A stretch of DNA of 64,000 nt from Betaproteobacteria bacterium (GCA_028292405.1 JAQGMJ010000005.1:1-64000); one strand, 5' to 3'; counted from the first letter of the stretch, positions 22,984-31,847 are shown. Program-made: numbers and translations. The notes: generated from the sequence alone by a model not told the origin.

Positions 22984-23994
22984 ATGCCCGTACGCGCCCC
23001 GCGCTCCCTCAACTCTTTTTCACGCACTTTCGGCATGGCGCTGCTGGGCATGCTGCTTGGCGCCGCCCTGCCGCGCCCGGCTGCGGCGCAGGCCTACCCG
23101 AACAAGCCGATCACCATCGAGGTGGGCTTTTCGGCCGGCGGCACCACCGACATCATCGCGCGCCTGATCGCCGATGAGTTGCGCAAGGGACTCGGCCAAG
23201 CCATCATCATCGACAACAAGTCGGGCGCGGGCGGCAACATCGCTGCCGAGTACGTCGCCAAGTCGCCGGCGGACGGCTATACGCTGATGATGGGCTCGGT
23301 TGGGCCCCTGGCCGTCAACGGCAGCCTGTACAGCAAGATCGCCTTCAACAACCTGAAGGACCTGGCGCCGGTGACGCTGGTGGCCCACGTGCCGAACATG
23401 CTGGTGGTCAATCCGAAGACGCTGCCGGTGAAAACCTTCGGCGAGTTCGTCAAGGAAGTGAAGGCGCACCCGGGCAAATACTTTTACGCCTCCACCGGCA
23501 GCGGCACCTCCGGCCACCTCTCGGGCGTGATGCTCAACATGATGGCCGGCACCGACCTGACCCACGTGCCCTACAAGGGCGCGGTGGCCTTGAACGATGT
23601 GATCGCCGGCGACGCGGTGCAATGCATCTTCGCCACCATGCCCTCGGTGGTGCAGCACGTGCGCGCCGGGCGCTTGCGCGGCCTGGCGGTGACCAGCCTG
23701 AAGCGCTCGGAAGGCATGCCCGACATTCCGACCATCGCCGAGCTGGGCTACCCCGAGTTCGATGCCTCTTCCTGGTTCGGCCTGGTCGGCCCAGCCGGTA
23801 TGCCGAAGGAGGTGGCGCTGACGGTGCAGCGCGATGTGGCGCGCATCCTGAAGATTGCGGAGATCCGCGAGAAGTTCGTGCAGCAGGGCGCGGACCCGGT
23901 GGGCGATACGCCGGACGAATTCGGCGCCTATATGCGCAAGGAGACGGCGAAGTGGGCGAAGGTGGTGAAAGCTTCCGGCGCAAAAGCCGACTAG
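22984..23994 (+). CDS. Bug/TctC-family solute-binding protein (3 of 10)
   Basis: 336 aa. Long signal peptide ending near PAAAQAYPNKP. Hallmarks: FSAGGTTDIIARLIADE, DNKSGAGGNIAAEYVAKSPA and THVPYKGAVALNDVIAG. GGAG lies before the ATG at 22984; an in-frame ATG 12 bp upstream is possible. Paired with another Bug gene 42 bp downstream. Confidence 0.92.
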   Translation: MPVRAPRSLNSFSRTFGMALLGMLLGAALPRPAAAQAYPNKPITIEVGFSAGGTTDIIARLIADELRKGLGQAIIIDNKSGAGGNIAAEYVAKSPADGYTLMMGSVGPLAVNGSLYSKIAFNNLKDLAPVTLVAHVPNMLVVNPKTLPVKTFGEFVKEVKAHPGKYFYASTGSGTSGHLSGVMLNMMAGTDLTHVPYKGAVALNDVIAGDAVQCIFATMPSVVQHVRAGRLRGLAVTSLKRSEGMPDIPTIAELGYPEFDASSWFGLVGPAGMPKEVALTVQRDVARILKIAEIREKFVQQGADPVGDTPDEFGAYMRKETAKWAKVVKASGAKAD

Positions 23995-24036
23995 CAACCA
24001 CAGGCAAAAACCTGGGACGCGATAAGGCGAGAAGAC

Positions 24037-25002
24037 ATGATGAAGCGTTTGATAGCGGCGGCAGTGTGCGCTGGCCTGGCAAGCACATGCGCGCAGGCGC
24101 AGGAAAAATATCCATCGCGCCAGATCCGCCTGCTGGTGGGCTACGCGCCGGGCGGGGCGACGGACCTGATGGCCCGCGCCCTGGCGGACCAGTTGTCGCG
24201 CAGCCTGGGGCAGACGGTGCTGGTGGACAACCGGCCGGGGGCGACCTCGAACATCGCCTCCGAGATTGCGGCCAAGAGCGCGCCGGACGGCTATACGCTG
24301 CTGATGGGGACGATTGCCAACGCCACCAGCATGACCGGCTTCAAGCATCTGGGCTACGACACCATGCGCGACTTCACGCAAATCACCCAGACCATGACGG
24401 CGCCTTCGGTGCTCTCGACCGCGCCGAGCTTTCCGGCGAAAAACCTCAGGGAGCTGCTGGCGCTGGCCAAGGCCAGGCCCGGCATCTACAGCTTTGCTTC
24501 CACCGGCATCGGCTCCTCGCCGCACTTGGCGGGCGAGTTGCTGAAGATGCGCACCGGCATCGACATCATCCACGTGCCCTACAAGGGCGGGTCACCGGCG
24601 ATGACCGACCTGCTCGGCGGCCAGGTGACCATGAGCTTCATGACCGCGGTCTCGGCGCTGCCTTACCTGCAAAGCGGCAAGCTGGGCGTGATCGGCGTGG
24701 CGGCGCACAAGCGCATGAGCCAGTTGCCCAACGTGCCCACCATCGAGGAGGGCGGCGTGCCGGACTTCGAAGTGTCGAGCTGGAACGGCCTGTTCGCTCC
24801 GGCGAAGACGCCCGCGCCCATCGTCGAAAAACTTTGGGAAGCGAGCGTCGCCGCGCTCAAGTCGCCGCAGGTGAGGGAGAAGATCGAGGGCGAAGGCGGC
24901 GAGCCCGGCGGCCAGACCCCGGCGCAATTCCGCGCCTATGTGCAGGCCGAGATCGAGAAGTGGGGCAAGGTGATCAAGGCGGCAAACGTCAGTTTTGATT
25001 GA
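24037..25002 (+). CDS. Bug/TctC-family solute-binding protein (4 of 10)
   Basis: 321 aa. Signal peptide to about residue 22 (GLASTCAQAQEKYP). Hallmarks: GYAPGGATDLMARALADQL, VDNRPGATSNIASEIAAKSA and IIHVPYKGGSPAMTDLLGGQ. It follows the previous Bug gene closely, so two receptors of one family may be made from one transcript, with different ligands. An inverted pair of dispersed repeats follows the stop. Confidence 0.92.
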   Translation: MMKRLIAAAVCAGLASTCAQAQEKYPSRQIRLLVGYAPGGATDLMARALADQLSRSLGQTVLVDNRPGATSNIASEIAAKSAPDGYTLLMGTIANATSMTGFKHLGYDTMRDFTQITQTMTAPSVLSTAPSFPAKNLRELLALAKARPGIYSFASTGIGSSPHLAGELLKMRTGIDIIHVPYKGGSPAMTDLLGGQVTMSFMTAVSALPYLQSGKLGVIGVAAHKRMSQLPNVPTIEEGGVPDFEVSSWNGLFAPAKTPAPIVEKLWEASVAALKSPQVREKIEGEGGEPGGQTPAQFRAYVQAEIEKWGKVIKAANVSFD

Positions 25003-25030
25003 CTATCCCGGTACAAATTCGATTAGCAGG

Positions 25031-25161
25031 TCTCTCCCCTTTCAAGGGGGAGGACAGGGGGGGATGGGGTTGAGCAGGTTTGAACTACGCAGTTGCCAAC
25101 ATGACACTTAACCCCATCCCCACCCTCATTTGCGTAACCTCCTCCCCCGAAGGGGAGGGGA
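25031..25161. repeat. Inverted pair of AACCCCATCCC-type dispersed repeats
   Basis: A minus-oriented copy at 25031-25071 and a plus-oriented copy at 25110-25161 face each other across 38 bp. Each also contains its own CTCCCC/GGGGAG hairpin. The arrangement can fold into one long stem and may act as a terminator after the Bug genes. Confidence 0.8.
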
Positions 25162-25205
25162 CCTTCTAACCGGCAACACAGGCGAGCGTACATTTCGCAT
25201 CCATC

Positions 25206-26354
25206 ATGAACTTCCAGCTCACTCCAGAACAGACCGAATTCCGCGACGCCGTTTCGCGCTTCGCCGAGCGGCATCTGCGCGCCAATGCGCGCGAGCGTGC
25301 GCATGAGCCGAAATATCCGTGGGATGTGGCCAAGCTGATGGCCGCGCAGGGCCTGCTGGGCATCACGCTGAAAGAGGAAGACGGCGGCCAGGGCGGCTCG
25401 CTGATGGACGCGGTGCTGGCGATCGAAGCGATTGCCGCGGTGTGCCCCCGCAGCGCCGACGTGATCCAGGCCGGCAGCTTCGGCCCGGTGCGGGTGTTCG
25501 CCGAGTACGGCACGCCGATGCAAAAGGAACGTTACCTCACGCGCATCCTCAACGGCGAAGGCGTGATCTCGGTGGGCATGACCGAGCCGGAGGCCGGCTC
25601 CGCCGTCACTGATCTCAAAACTTCGGCCACGCCCGATGGCGACGGTTTTCGTCTCAACGGCAGCAAGGTGTTCTCCACCCACGCGCCGTATGCGGACGTG
25701 CTGCTGGTGTATTGCCGCTTCGCACCCGGCGTGGGCGGCATCGGCTCGGTGCTGGTGGACACCAAGGCGGAGGGCGTGCGCTTCGGCCAGCACTCTTCCT
25801 TCATGTCGGGCGAGGAATGGGCGCAGATTTATTTCGACAACGTGCACGTGGCGCCGGAGATGGTGGTGCTCAAAGAGGGCGGCTTCAAGAAGCAGATCGC
25901 CGGCTTCAACGTCGAGCGCCTCGGCAACACCTCGCGCTCGCTGGCGCTGGGGCGCTATTGCTACGAAGAGGCGCGACAGTGGGCAATGCAGCGCAAGCAG
26001 TTCGGCCGGTTGTTGTGCGAGTTTCAAGGGCTGCAATGGAAGTTCGCGGACATGAAGATGAAGCTCGATGCCGGCCAGTTGCTGCTTTATCGCGCGGCCA
26101 CCACCACCGACGCCAGCGGCATCCCCTCGGCGCAGGACACGGCGATCGCCAAGGCTTTTTGCAACCAGGCCGGCTTCGAGATCGCCAGCGAGGCGCTGCA
26201 GGTGATGGGCGGCATGGGCTACAGCCAGGAGTCGCTGGTCGAATATTGCATGCGGCGCTGCCGCGGCTGGATGATCGCCGGCGGCTCGATCGAGATTCTT
26301 AAAAACCGGATTGCCGAAGGTGTGTTCGAACGCACATTCTCGCAACGGCCCTAG
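25206..26354 (+). CDS. Acyl-CoA dehydrogenase family protein
   Basis: 382 aa, normal length. The N-terminal helical domain opens NFQLTPEQTEFRDAVSRFAE. The middle beta domain has the FAD/substrate segments ISVGMTEPEAGSAVTDLKT and GSKVFSTHAPYADVLLV. The C-terminal domain has RKQFGRLLCEFQGLQWKFAD and QVMGGMGYSQESLVEYCMRR, ending with AGGSIEILKNRI. The family introduces the 2,3-double bond in acyl-CoAs, passing electrons to ETF. Located upstream of a 3-hydroxyacyl-CoA dehydrogenase, it probably serves oxidation of a ring-cleavage or branched acyl-CoA. Confidence 0.93.
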   Translation: MNFQLTPEQTEFRDAVSRFAERHLRANARERAHEPKYPWDVAKLMAAQGLLGITLKEEDGGQGGSLMDAVLAIEAIAAVCPRSADVIQAGSFGPVRVFAEYGTPMQKERYLTRILNGEGVISVGMTEPEAGSAVTDLKTSATPDGDGFRLNGSKVFSTHAPYADVLLVYCRFAPGVGGIGSVLVDTKAEGVRFGQHSSFMSGEEWAQIYFDNVHVAPEMVVLKEGGFKKQIAGFNVERLGNTSRSLALGRYCYEEARQWAMQRKQFGRLLCEFQGLQWKFADMKMKLDAGQLLLYRAATTTDASGIPSAQDTAIAKAFCNQAGFEIASEALQVMGGMGYSQESLVEYCMRRCRGWMIAGGSIEILKNRIAEGVFERTFSQRP

Positions 26355-26486
26355 GACGTTGCTTTTAGCGGAGTAACGGCCGAGTTGAAGAGGAGAGATC
26401 AGCGCGGTCTCGTGCGCTGCGACCGTTCCTGGTGAGCTTGTCAAACCACAAGTGCTCTCCGATGCATCGCCCTGGCAGTGCACATG

Positions 26487-26512
26487 CCCTTCGATGGGCT
26501 CAGGGCGAACGG
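26487..26512. repeat. Dispersed repeat CCCTTCGATGGGCTCAGGGC..
   Basis: Copy of the element at 4563-4589 and 12881-12907; lies in the 265-bp gap between two CoA-metabolism genes. The rest of the gap shows no gene. Confidence 0.85.
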
Positions 26513-26619
26513 AGCAAGGCGCGTGTCTTTCTTATGCGGCGCATGGCGATCTTGTCCGGACAAGGTCCGGCGCACTACGCCTTACAATGTGCGCTGACCT
26601 CGTTACTACTCCTATTGTC

Positions 26620-27543
26620 ATGTCGAAACAAATCAAGAATGTGCTCATCTACGGCTACGGCGTGATGGGCGCGGGTGTTGCCAAGACCTTTGCCGAAGCC
26701 GGCTTCAACACCGTGATCAAGAGCAGCCGCGCGGCGACGCTCAAGGACCTGCCCAAGGGCGTGACGGCCAGCGCCACCCTGCCATCAGTGCCGCCGGACC
26801 TGGTAATCGAATTCGTGCTGGAAGACATCAAGGTGAAGCAGGCGGTGTACGCCGAAGTCGAGGCCGCTTACCCGGACGCCGATTTCCTGCTCGCCACCGG
26901 CACTTCGGGCATGGACCTGGTGAAGCTCGCGGCGACGCTGAAAAAGCCGGAGCGCTTCATCGGCCTGCACTACTTCATGCCGGCGGACAAGTCGCTGGTG
27001 GTCGAAGTAATGGCCGGGCCGTCGAGCCCGGAAGCGTCGGTGGACCTGGCCGTGGAAGTGATGAAGCGCACCGGCAAGGAGCCGGTGGTGCTGTACAAGC
27101 CCATCGTCGGCTTTTTGGTGAACCGCCTGCAGCACGCGATTTTGCACGAGGCTTACTACCTGATCGAGAACGGCGTCGCTTCCGCCGCCGACATCGACCA
27201 CGCCGCCCGCCGCCTGCTGGCGCCGCGCATGTGCTTAAACGGCCTGATCCAGCAAAAGGACATCAGCGGCCTGAAGATCCATGCCGAAGCGCAGGCTTCC
27301 ATCGTGCCCGAACTGTTCCACAACGGCGTCGCCAACCCGATGCTGCAGTCGATGGTGACGCGCGGCGAGACCGGGCTTTCCGTAACCAAGGGCTTCTACG
27401 ACTGGGACGGCTGCGACATGGACACGGTGCGCAAGCAAGCCTCGGCGCAACTCACGCGCCTGATGGCGTTTCTCGACGACGAACTGCCAAAGCCGGCGGC
27501 TGGTACAGAGCCCAAGCCGCGCGATCCGCGCGAAAAGAAGTAA
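26620..27543 (+). CDS. 3-hydroxyacyl-CoA dehydrogenase family protein
   Basis: 307 aa. Rossmann motif LIYGYGVMGAGVAKTFAEAG at the N-terminus; the catalytic part has GLHYFMPADKSLVVEVM (catalytic His) and PIVGFLVNRLQHAILHEAYY (the 3HCDH C-terminal domain start). The enzyme oxidises 3-hydroxyacyl-CoA, or a similar 3-hydroxy acid, with NAD+. The start at 26620 is the first Met at the conserved N-terminus; upstream frame is dispersed-repeat sequence. No strong ribosome binding site. It ends at an exceptionally long bidirectional terminator. Confidence 0.9.
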   Translation: MSKQIKNVLIYGYGVMGAGVAKTFAEAGFNTVIKSSRAATLKDLPKGVTASATLPSVPPDLVIEFVLEDIKVKQAVYAEVEAAYPDADFLLATGTSGMDLVKLAATLKKPERFIGLHYFMPADKSLVVEVMAGPSSPEASVDLAVEVMKRTGKEPVVLYKPIVGFLVNRLQHAILHEAYYLIENGVASAADIDHAARRLLAPRMCLNGLIQQKDISGLKIHAEAQASIVPELFHNGVANPMLQSMVTRGETGLSVTKGFYDWDGCDMDTVRKQASAQLTRLMAFLDDELPKPAAGTEPKPRDPREKK

Positions 27544-27566
27544 GCGGCAACGTAAGTCGCCGCACG

Positions 27567-27625
27567 AGACCTGCTGCACGAAGAAAAGGCCCGCGATGCG
27601 GGCCTTTTCTTCGTGCAGCAGGTCT
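27567..27625. terminator. Bidirectional terminator with 28-bp perfect arms
   Basis: Positions 27567-27594 and 27598-27625 are exact reverse complements across a three-base loop (GAT). The core is AAGAAAAGGCCCGC / GCGGGCCTTTTCTT, which gives a T-run on both strands. It separates two convergent genes and comes within two bases of the SDR stop codon. Confidence 0.92.
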
Positions 27626-27627
27626 GC

Positions 27628-28431
27628 TCAGTCGCAACGCAAGGTCATGCCGCCATCTACCACGATCTCGATGCCGGTGACAAAGCGCGCTTCATCCGAG
27701 GCCAGGTAAAGCGCGGCGTTGGCGGTATCGCGCCCGTCGCCCATGAAGCCCGCGGGAATGCGTTTTTGCCGCGCGGCCAGCAGGGCCTGGACGTCACCGC
27801 CGGCGCGCTGCTTCGCCAGCCTGACTTCCACCATCGGCGTATGCAACTGCCCGGGCACGACGCAATTGACGCGAATGCCCTTGGCCGCATATTGCACCGC
27901 GACCACCTTGCTCAGTTGCAGCACGCCGGCCTTGGTGGCGGCGTAGGCCACCTGGGCCGCGCCGGTCCAGCGCAAGGCCGAAGTGGAGGCGAGGTTGATG
28001 ATCACGCCGCTTTTTTGCGCTTCCATGATCGGCAGCACGTGCTTGCAGCCGAGGAATACGCTTTTCAGGTTCGCATTCACCTGCGCGTCGAACACCTCTT
28101 CGCTCATTTCCACCGGGCCGCCGGCGGCCGAGCCGCCGACGTTGTTGACCAGCACGTCGATGCGGCCGAACTTGGCCATGCAGGCATCCACCGCCTGCTT
28201 CAGCACCGCGCTCTCGGTGACGTTACCGATGAAGGTTTCGATGGTGCCGCCCAGCTCCTTGACGCGGGTGACGGTTTCTTCCAGCAATGCGGCGTCGCGG
28301 TCGAGCGCGAAAATCTTCGCGCCTTCTTCGGCGAAGCGCACCGCCATCGCGCGGCCGTTGCCCCAGCCGGGGCCGACCGAGCCGGCGCCGCTGATGAAGG
28401 CAATCTTGTTTTCCAGACGTAGCTTGCTCAT
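27628..28431 (-). CDS. SDR-family oxidoreductase
   Basis: 267 aa. The nucleotide-binding loop is the unusual SGAGSVGPGWGNGRAMAVRF, with extra residues between the first and later glycines. Then DRD for coenzyme binding, NNVGGSAAGG, catalytic Ser in INLASTSALRW, and catalytic YAATK at about 170. An acidic residue after strand 2 (ALDRD) suggests NAD(H). The family oxidises or reduces hydroxy/keto groups. It follows the LigI-like gene by 16 bp on the same strand, so both act in one pathway. Confidence 0.9.
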   Translation of the reverse strand: MSKLRLENKIAFISGAGSVGPGWGNGRAMAVRFAEEGAKIFALDRDAALLEETVTRVKELGGTIETFIGNVTESAVLKQAVDACMAKFGRIDVLVNNVGGSAAGGPVEMSEEVFDAQVNANLKSVFLGCKHVLPIMEAQKSGVIINLASTSALRWTGAAQVAYAATKAGVLQLSKVVAVQYAAKGIRVNCVVPGQLHTPMVEVRLAKQRAGGDVQALLAARQKRIPAGFMGDGRDTANAALYLASDEARFVTGIEIVVDGGMTLRCD

Positions 28432-28447
28432 GTTGCTTGTCCTTTCG

Positions 28448-29335
28448 TTACGCGCTTTTTACTTTCGGGAAGCGGTAAAAGCCCAGCGGGTTGTCGACCA
28501 TCAGTTTTTTCAGCGCGACTTCGGTGGGTGCGATTTCGGCGAGCAGGTCGGTGAGCACGCCGTCATCGGGAATCGGGCCGTGCTTGATGTTCGGGTGCGG
28601 CCAGTCCAGCCCCCAGAAGCACTGGTCGGGGAATTCGGCCATCAGCTTGGCGGCGAAGGGCACGGCGTCCGCATAGGGCGGGCCGGCTTGCGAGGCGCGC
28701 TCGCTGCCGCTGACCTTCACGCGGAACTTCGGGTCTTCCATCAGCTTGAGCAGGCTCTTGAAGTTCGGATGGTCGAGACCCTTGGAGGCATCGATGCGCC
28801 CCATGTGGTCGATCACCACCGGCACGGCGGACTGCTTGAAGTGCGGCGCGAATTCATCGACCAGTTCGGGGTCGAAATGCACCTGCAGGTGCCAGCCGAT
28901 ATTGGCCAGGCGCTTGGTGAGGGCGATCACGCCGTCGATCGGCGCGCCGGCACCCAGGTGCTTCATGAAGTTGAAGCGGATGCCGCAAAAGCCCTGCGCG
29001 TCGAGCGCTTTCAGCACGTCATCGGAGGCATCGTAAGGGGCCAGCGCGACGCCGCTGTAGTCGCCGTTCTTGGCGGCGATGGCATCGGCGGCGGCCCGGT
29101 TGTCCATCTTGTGATAGTTGGACTGCACGATCACGCAGTGCTTGATGCCGAGGAATTCGTGCAGGGCGAACAGTTTTTCCTTCGGCGCGTCGGCCGGCGG
29201 TGCGCCGGCTTCGGGTGCATAGGGAAACACGGCAGCCGGGCCGAAGACATGCACGTGGGTGTCGCAGGCGCCCGCGGGCAGGCGCACCTTGGAGCGCGAG
29301 GGCGCGGCGAGGTAGGTGGGTTTGGGATCGGACAT
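28448..29335 (-). CDS. 2-pyrone-4,6-dicarboxylate lactonase-like amidohydrolase (LigI type)
   Basis: 295 aa TIM barrel. CDTHVHVFGP near residue 24 carries the HxH pair; FPYAPEAGAPPADAP and CVIVQSNYHKMDNRA follow as in LigI. VIDHMGRIDA and GLDWPHPNIK, close to the LigI C-terminal Asp motif, complete the site. LigI hydrolyses 2-pyrone-4,6-dicarboxylate in the protocatechuate 4,5-cleavage pathway without a metal. The substrate here may differ. Grouped with an upstream Bug receptor and a downstream SDR. Confidence 0.85.
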   Translation of the reverse strand: MSDPKPTYLAAPSRSKVRLPAGACDTHVHVFGPAAVFPYAPEAGAPPADAPKEKLFALHEFLGIKHCVIVQSNYHKMDNRAAADAIAAKNGDYSGVALAPYDASDDVLKALDAQGFCGIRFNFMKHLGAGAPIDGVIALTKRLANIGWHLQVHFDPELVDEFAPHFKQSAVPVVIDHMGRIDASKGLDHPNFKSLLKLMEDPKFRVKVSGSERASQAGPPYADAVPFAAKLMAEFPDQCFWGLDWPHPNIKHGPIPDDGVLTDLLAEIAPTEVALKKLMVDNPLGFYRFPKVKSA

Positions 29336-29467
29336 GGCAGGCTTTCGGACTTTGGAACAGCAGGACCAGACAACGGAAAAGACTTCAGGGGTGCGGCTGG
29401 CGCGAACCTTCAGGCAGGGGCTAAGGACGATAAATCATTTACGACGCTCGCCGCGCCGATGGGCGGG

Positions 29468-29492
29468 ATTCGAATTTCGAATGCGGTTCGAA
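29468..29492. other. Palindromic TTCGAA cluster resembling a tRNA 3' arm
   Basis: ATTCGAA-T-TTCGAAT (29468-29482) is followed by a third TTCGAAT (29486-29492). On the minus strand one half reads TTCGAATCCCGCCCATCGGC, like the T-arm to acceptor end of a tRNA, but no complete tRNA can be folded. It lies in the 200-bp gap before the LigI-like gene and could equally be an operator. Confidence 0.3.
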
Positions 29493-29535
29493 TGCCCACC
29501 CGTGCGCGGTGGATGCCGATGCGCTTTTTGTGCGC

Positions 29536-30498
29536 TTACTCCGCCTTGATGTTCTTTTCCTTGATGATGGCGGCCCACTTCGCGGTGTCCTTTTTCATCA
29601 GGGCGCCCAGCTCGGCGGGGGTGGAGGGTTGCGGCTCGGCGCCGGAATTGACCAGCTTGGCGCGCACGTCCGGATTGTTGACCGCGGCGACCAGGGCGGC
29701 GTTGAGCGCGGTGATCGTGGCGGCCGGCACCTTGGCGGGCGCGACGATGCCGTACCAGTTGTTCGCCTCGGCCGCGGGATAGCCCTGCTCGGCCATGGTC
29801 TTCACGTCCGGAAGCACGGGCGAGCGCTTCGGGCCGGCGATGCCCAGCGCGCGCAGCTTGCCGCCGCGCAGATGGCCGATCATGCCGGGGATGTCGCCGA
29901 AAAAGGCGCCGATCTGGTTGCCCAGCAGGTCGGTGATGGCAGGCGCGGCGCCCTTGTAGGGCACGTGCAGGAGGTTGGCCTTGGTGGCGTCGATGAAGGT
30001 TTCGATCGCCAGGTGCGGCATGCCGCCGATGCCGGTGGAGGCGGTGGCGATCGGCTCCTTGGCCTTCTTGCTCGCCTCGATCAGTTCGACCGCGTTCTTG
30101 AACGGGCTGGCGGCGTTCACCGCCAGGATGGTCGCGTTGTTGACGATCAGCGCCACCGGCTGGAAGTCGCGCGGCACGTCGTAGGGCATCTTGGGATACA
30201 GCGAGGGGTTGATGACGATCGACCCGACGCTGGAGAAGAACAGGGTGTTGCCGTCAGGCGTGGCATGGGCCACGTACTCGCCGGCGATGTTGCCGTTGGC
30301 GCCCGGCTTGTTGTCGATGATGACGGTGCGCTTGATCTGCTTGCTGAATTCTTCCGAGATGGTGCGGCCGACGAAATCGGTCGGACCGCCCGGCGGGAAG
30401 GCGATGACCAGGTGGATGGGCGCGTTCGATTGCGCCTGCGCTGCGCCGGCGGCAAAGAGCCCGCACAGGGCCAGCGCGGTGGATAGTTTTTTCAGCAT
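29536..30498 (-). CDS. Bug/TctC-family solute-binding protein (5 of 10)
   Basis: 320 aa. Signal peptide ending near AAGAAQAQSNAPIH. Hallmarks: AFPPGGPTDFVGRTISEEF, DNKPGANGNIAGEYVAHATP and LLHVPYKGAAPAITDLLGNQ. GGGAG upstream of the ATG. Start of the Bug/LigI-like/SDR unit, with a LysR gene 128 bp upstream on the same strand. Confidence 0.92.
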   Translation of the reverse strand: MLKKLSTALALCGLFAAGAAQAQSNAPIHLVIAFPPGGPTDFVGRTISEEFSKQIKRTVIIDNKPGANGNIAGEYVAHATPDGNTLFFSSVGSIVINPSLYPKMPYDVPRDFQPVALIVNNATILAVNAASPFKNAVELIEASKKAKEPIATASTGIGGMPHLAIETFIDATKANLLHVPYKGAAPAITDLLGNQIGAFFGDIPGMIGHLRGGKLRALGIAGPKRSPVLPDVKTMAEQGYPAAEANNWYGIVAPAKVPAATITALNAALVAAVNNPDVRAKLVNSGAEPQPSTPAELGALMKKDTAKWAAIIKEKNIKAE

Positions 30499-30565
30499 GA
30501 CGTTGAGGTCTCCCGGTTTGAAGTTTGTTGAAGGATCGCGGGCCGGCTGCGCGGCCCTTGGAAAT

Positions 30566-30593
30566 GGGTATTGGGTATTGGGTATTGGGTATC
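30566..30593. repeat. 7-bp tandem repeat (GGGTATT, about four copies)
   Basis: GGGTATT repeated nearly four times, 68 bp upstream of the Bug gene start and after the LysR gene. Copy number could change by slippage and alter the spacing of the upstream region. Confidence 0.85.
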
Positions 30594-30626
30594 AGGCAGT
30601 TCTGCGGTTTGCCCGAAGCGCGGATT

Positions 30627-31586
30627 TTAGGGCATCGCCTCGGCCGCCCGGCCTGCTTCCGGAAACGCTAACGGGGCCACCGGCGCCGACCACTCCGGCT
30701 CGCTTTGCGCCCACTGCTTGATGTAGTCGAGCAGGGCGCGCACCCGTGTCGGCAGCTTTTGCCGCGCGGAGTAGATCACGTAGATGTCGAGTTCGGTCGG
30801 CTCCCAGTCGGGCAGCACCACCACCAAGCGGCCGGCAGCGAGGTCGTCGGCGACCATGTAGAACGGATGCACCGAAATGCCGTGGCCGATGATGGCGGCG
30901 TTTTGCAGGGTGTCGCCGAAGTTCGAGCAGACGCTGCCGCGCACGCGGATAGAGGCGCGCCCTTCCGGCCCGGAAAAGCGCCAGATGTTAGTGGGAAACT
31001 TCAGCGTGTGCACCAGGCAGTTATGCTGCGCCAGTTCCTGCACCGTGCGCGGCGCGCCGACGCGCTTGAGATAGGCGGGCGAGGCCACCAGCACCTGCGG
31101 CGCTTTCATCAGCAGTTGCGCGCGGTAACTGGCGTCTTCCAGTGCCGGGGCGATGCGCACGGAGAGGTCCAGGCCTTCGCTCACCAGGTTGGCGCGGCCG
31201 TCGTCCAGCGAGAGAAACACCTGGATGTCCGGGTGCAGCGTGGCGAAGCTGGTGACCACCGGCAGCAAATGGCGCGCGCCGAACGAAGGCGGGGTGCCGA
31301 CGCGGATCACCCCGCGCGGGGCGGAGACCGAGTTGCGTACGTCGGCCTCGATCTCCTCATAGCGCTCGATCAGCATCAGGCCGTTTTCCAGCACGCGCAA
31401 ACCGGCTTCGGTGAGATTGACCTGCTTGGTGGTGCGCTGCAGGAGCTGCGCACCGATCGACTCTTCCAGCCAGGCCACGTGCTTGGAGACGGCCGCGCGC
31501 GACATACCCAGGCGCGCCGCCGCTTCAGCAAAGCTGCTGTTGCGCGCCACCTCGGAAAAGATCTTCAGGCAATGCAGGCGATCCAC
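30627..31586 (-). CDS. LysR-family transcriptional regulator
   Basis: 319 aa. The N-terminal winged helix-turn-helix is complete: FSEVARNSSFAEAAARLGMS then RAAVSKHVAWLEESIGAQLL. The effector domain begins about residue 90 (PRGVIRVGTPPSFGARHLLP). GTG at 31586 is chosen because it starts the conserved MDRLHCLKIF-type N-terminus; GGAG lies 12 bases upstream. It probably controls the Bug/LigI/SDR genes downstream and/or the divergent alcohol dehydrogenase, through the two similar inverted repeats in 31587-31887. Confidence 0.92.
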   Translation of the reverse strand: MDRLHCLKIFSEVARNSSFAEAAARLGMSRAAVSKHVAWLEESIGAQLLQRTTKQVNLTEAGLRVLENGLMLIERYEEIEADVRNSVSAPRGVIRVGTPPSFGARHLLPVVTSFATLHPDIQVFLSLDDGRANLVSEGLDLSVRIAPALEDASYRAQLLMKAPQVLVASPAYLKRVGAPRTVQELAQHNCLVHTLKFPTNIWRFSGPEGRASIRVRGSVCSNFGDTLQNAAIIGHGISVHPFYMVADDLAAGRLVVVLPDWEPTELDIYVIYSARQKLPTRVRALLDYIKQWAQSEPEWSAPVAPLAFPEAGRAAEAMP

Positions 31587-31664
31587 GTCGCGCCATGCTC
31601 CACAAAACCGGCGGTGCAAACCGCCATCGGGCCAATCCGGGCGCCCGAACCGGGTACCTTCATT

Positions 31665-31681
31665 GTTTCGAAATTGGAAAC
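31665..31681. promoter_or_regulatory. Inverted repeat, candidate LysR site 1
   Basis: GTTTC and GAAAC flank GAAATTG. Its core TTTCGAAATTGGAA matches the second site at 11 of 14 positions. The 301-bp region 31587-31887 between the divergent genes shows no gene, only these sites. Confidence 0.5.
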
Positions 31682-31833
31682 TATTATTTCGCGCCTCTCG
31701 CCTAGGCGGCGGCTGGCTTAGCCGATATATTGTAATCACCGCTCAGCGCTGTGTAAACCTGAAAGCGGGATGCTGCCGCGCCCGTCACGGTTTGCCGGAC
31801 GCTGCCCGGATGCAGCCGATTTTTCGCGGACTA

Positions 31834-31847
31834 TTTCCATTTTGGAA
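31834..31847. promoter_or_regulatory. Inverted repeat, candidate LysR site 2
   Basis: TTTCCATTTTGGAA, 41 bp before the alcohol dehydrogenase start, similar to site 1. Confidence 0.45.
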
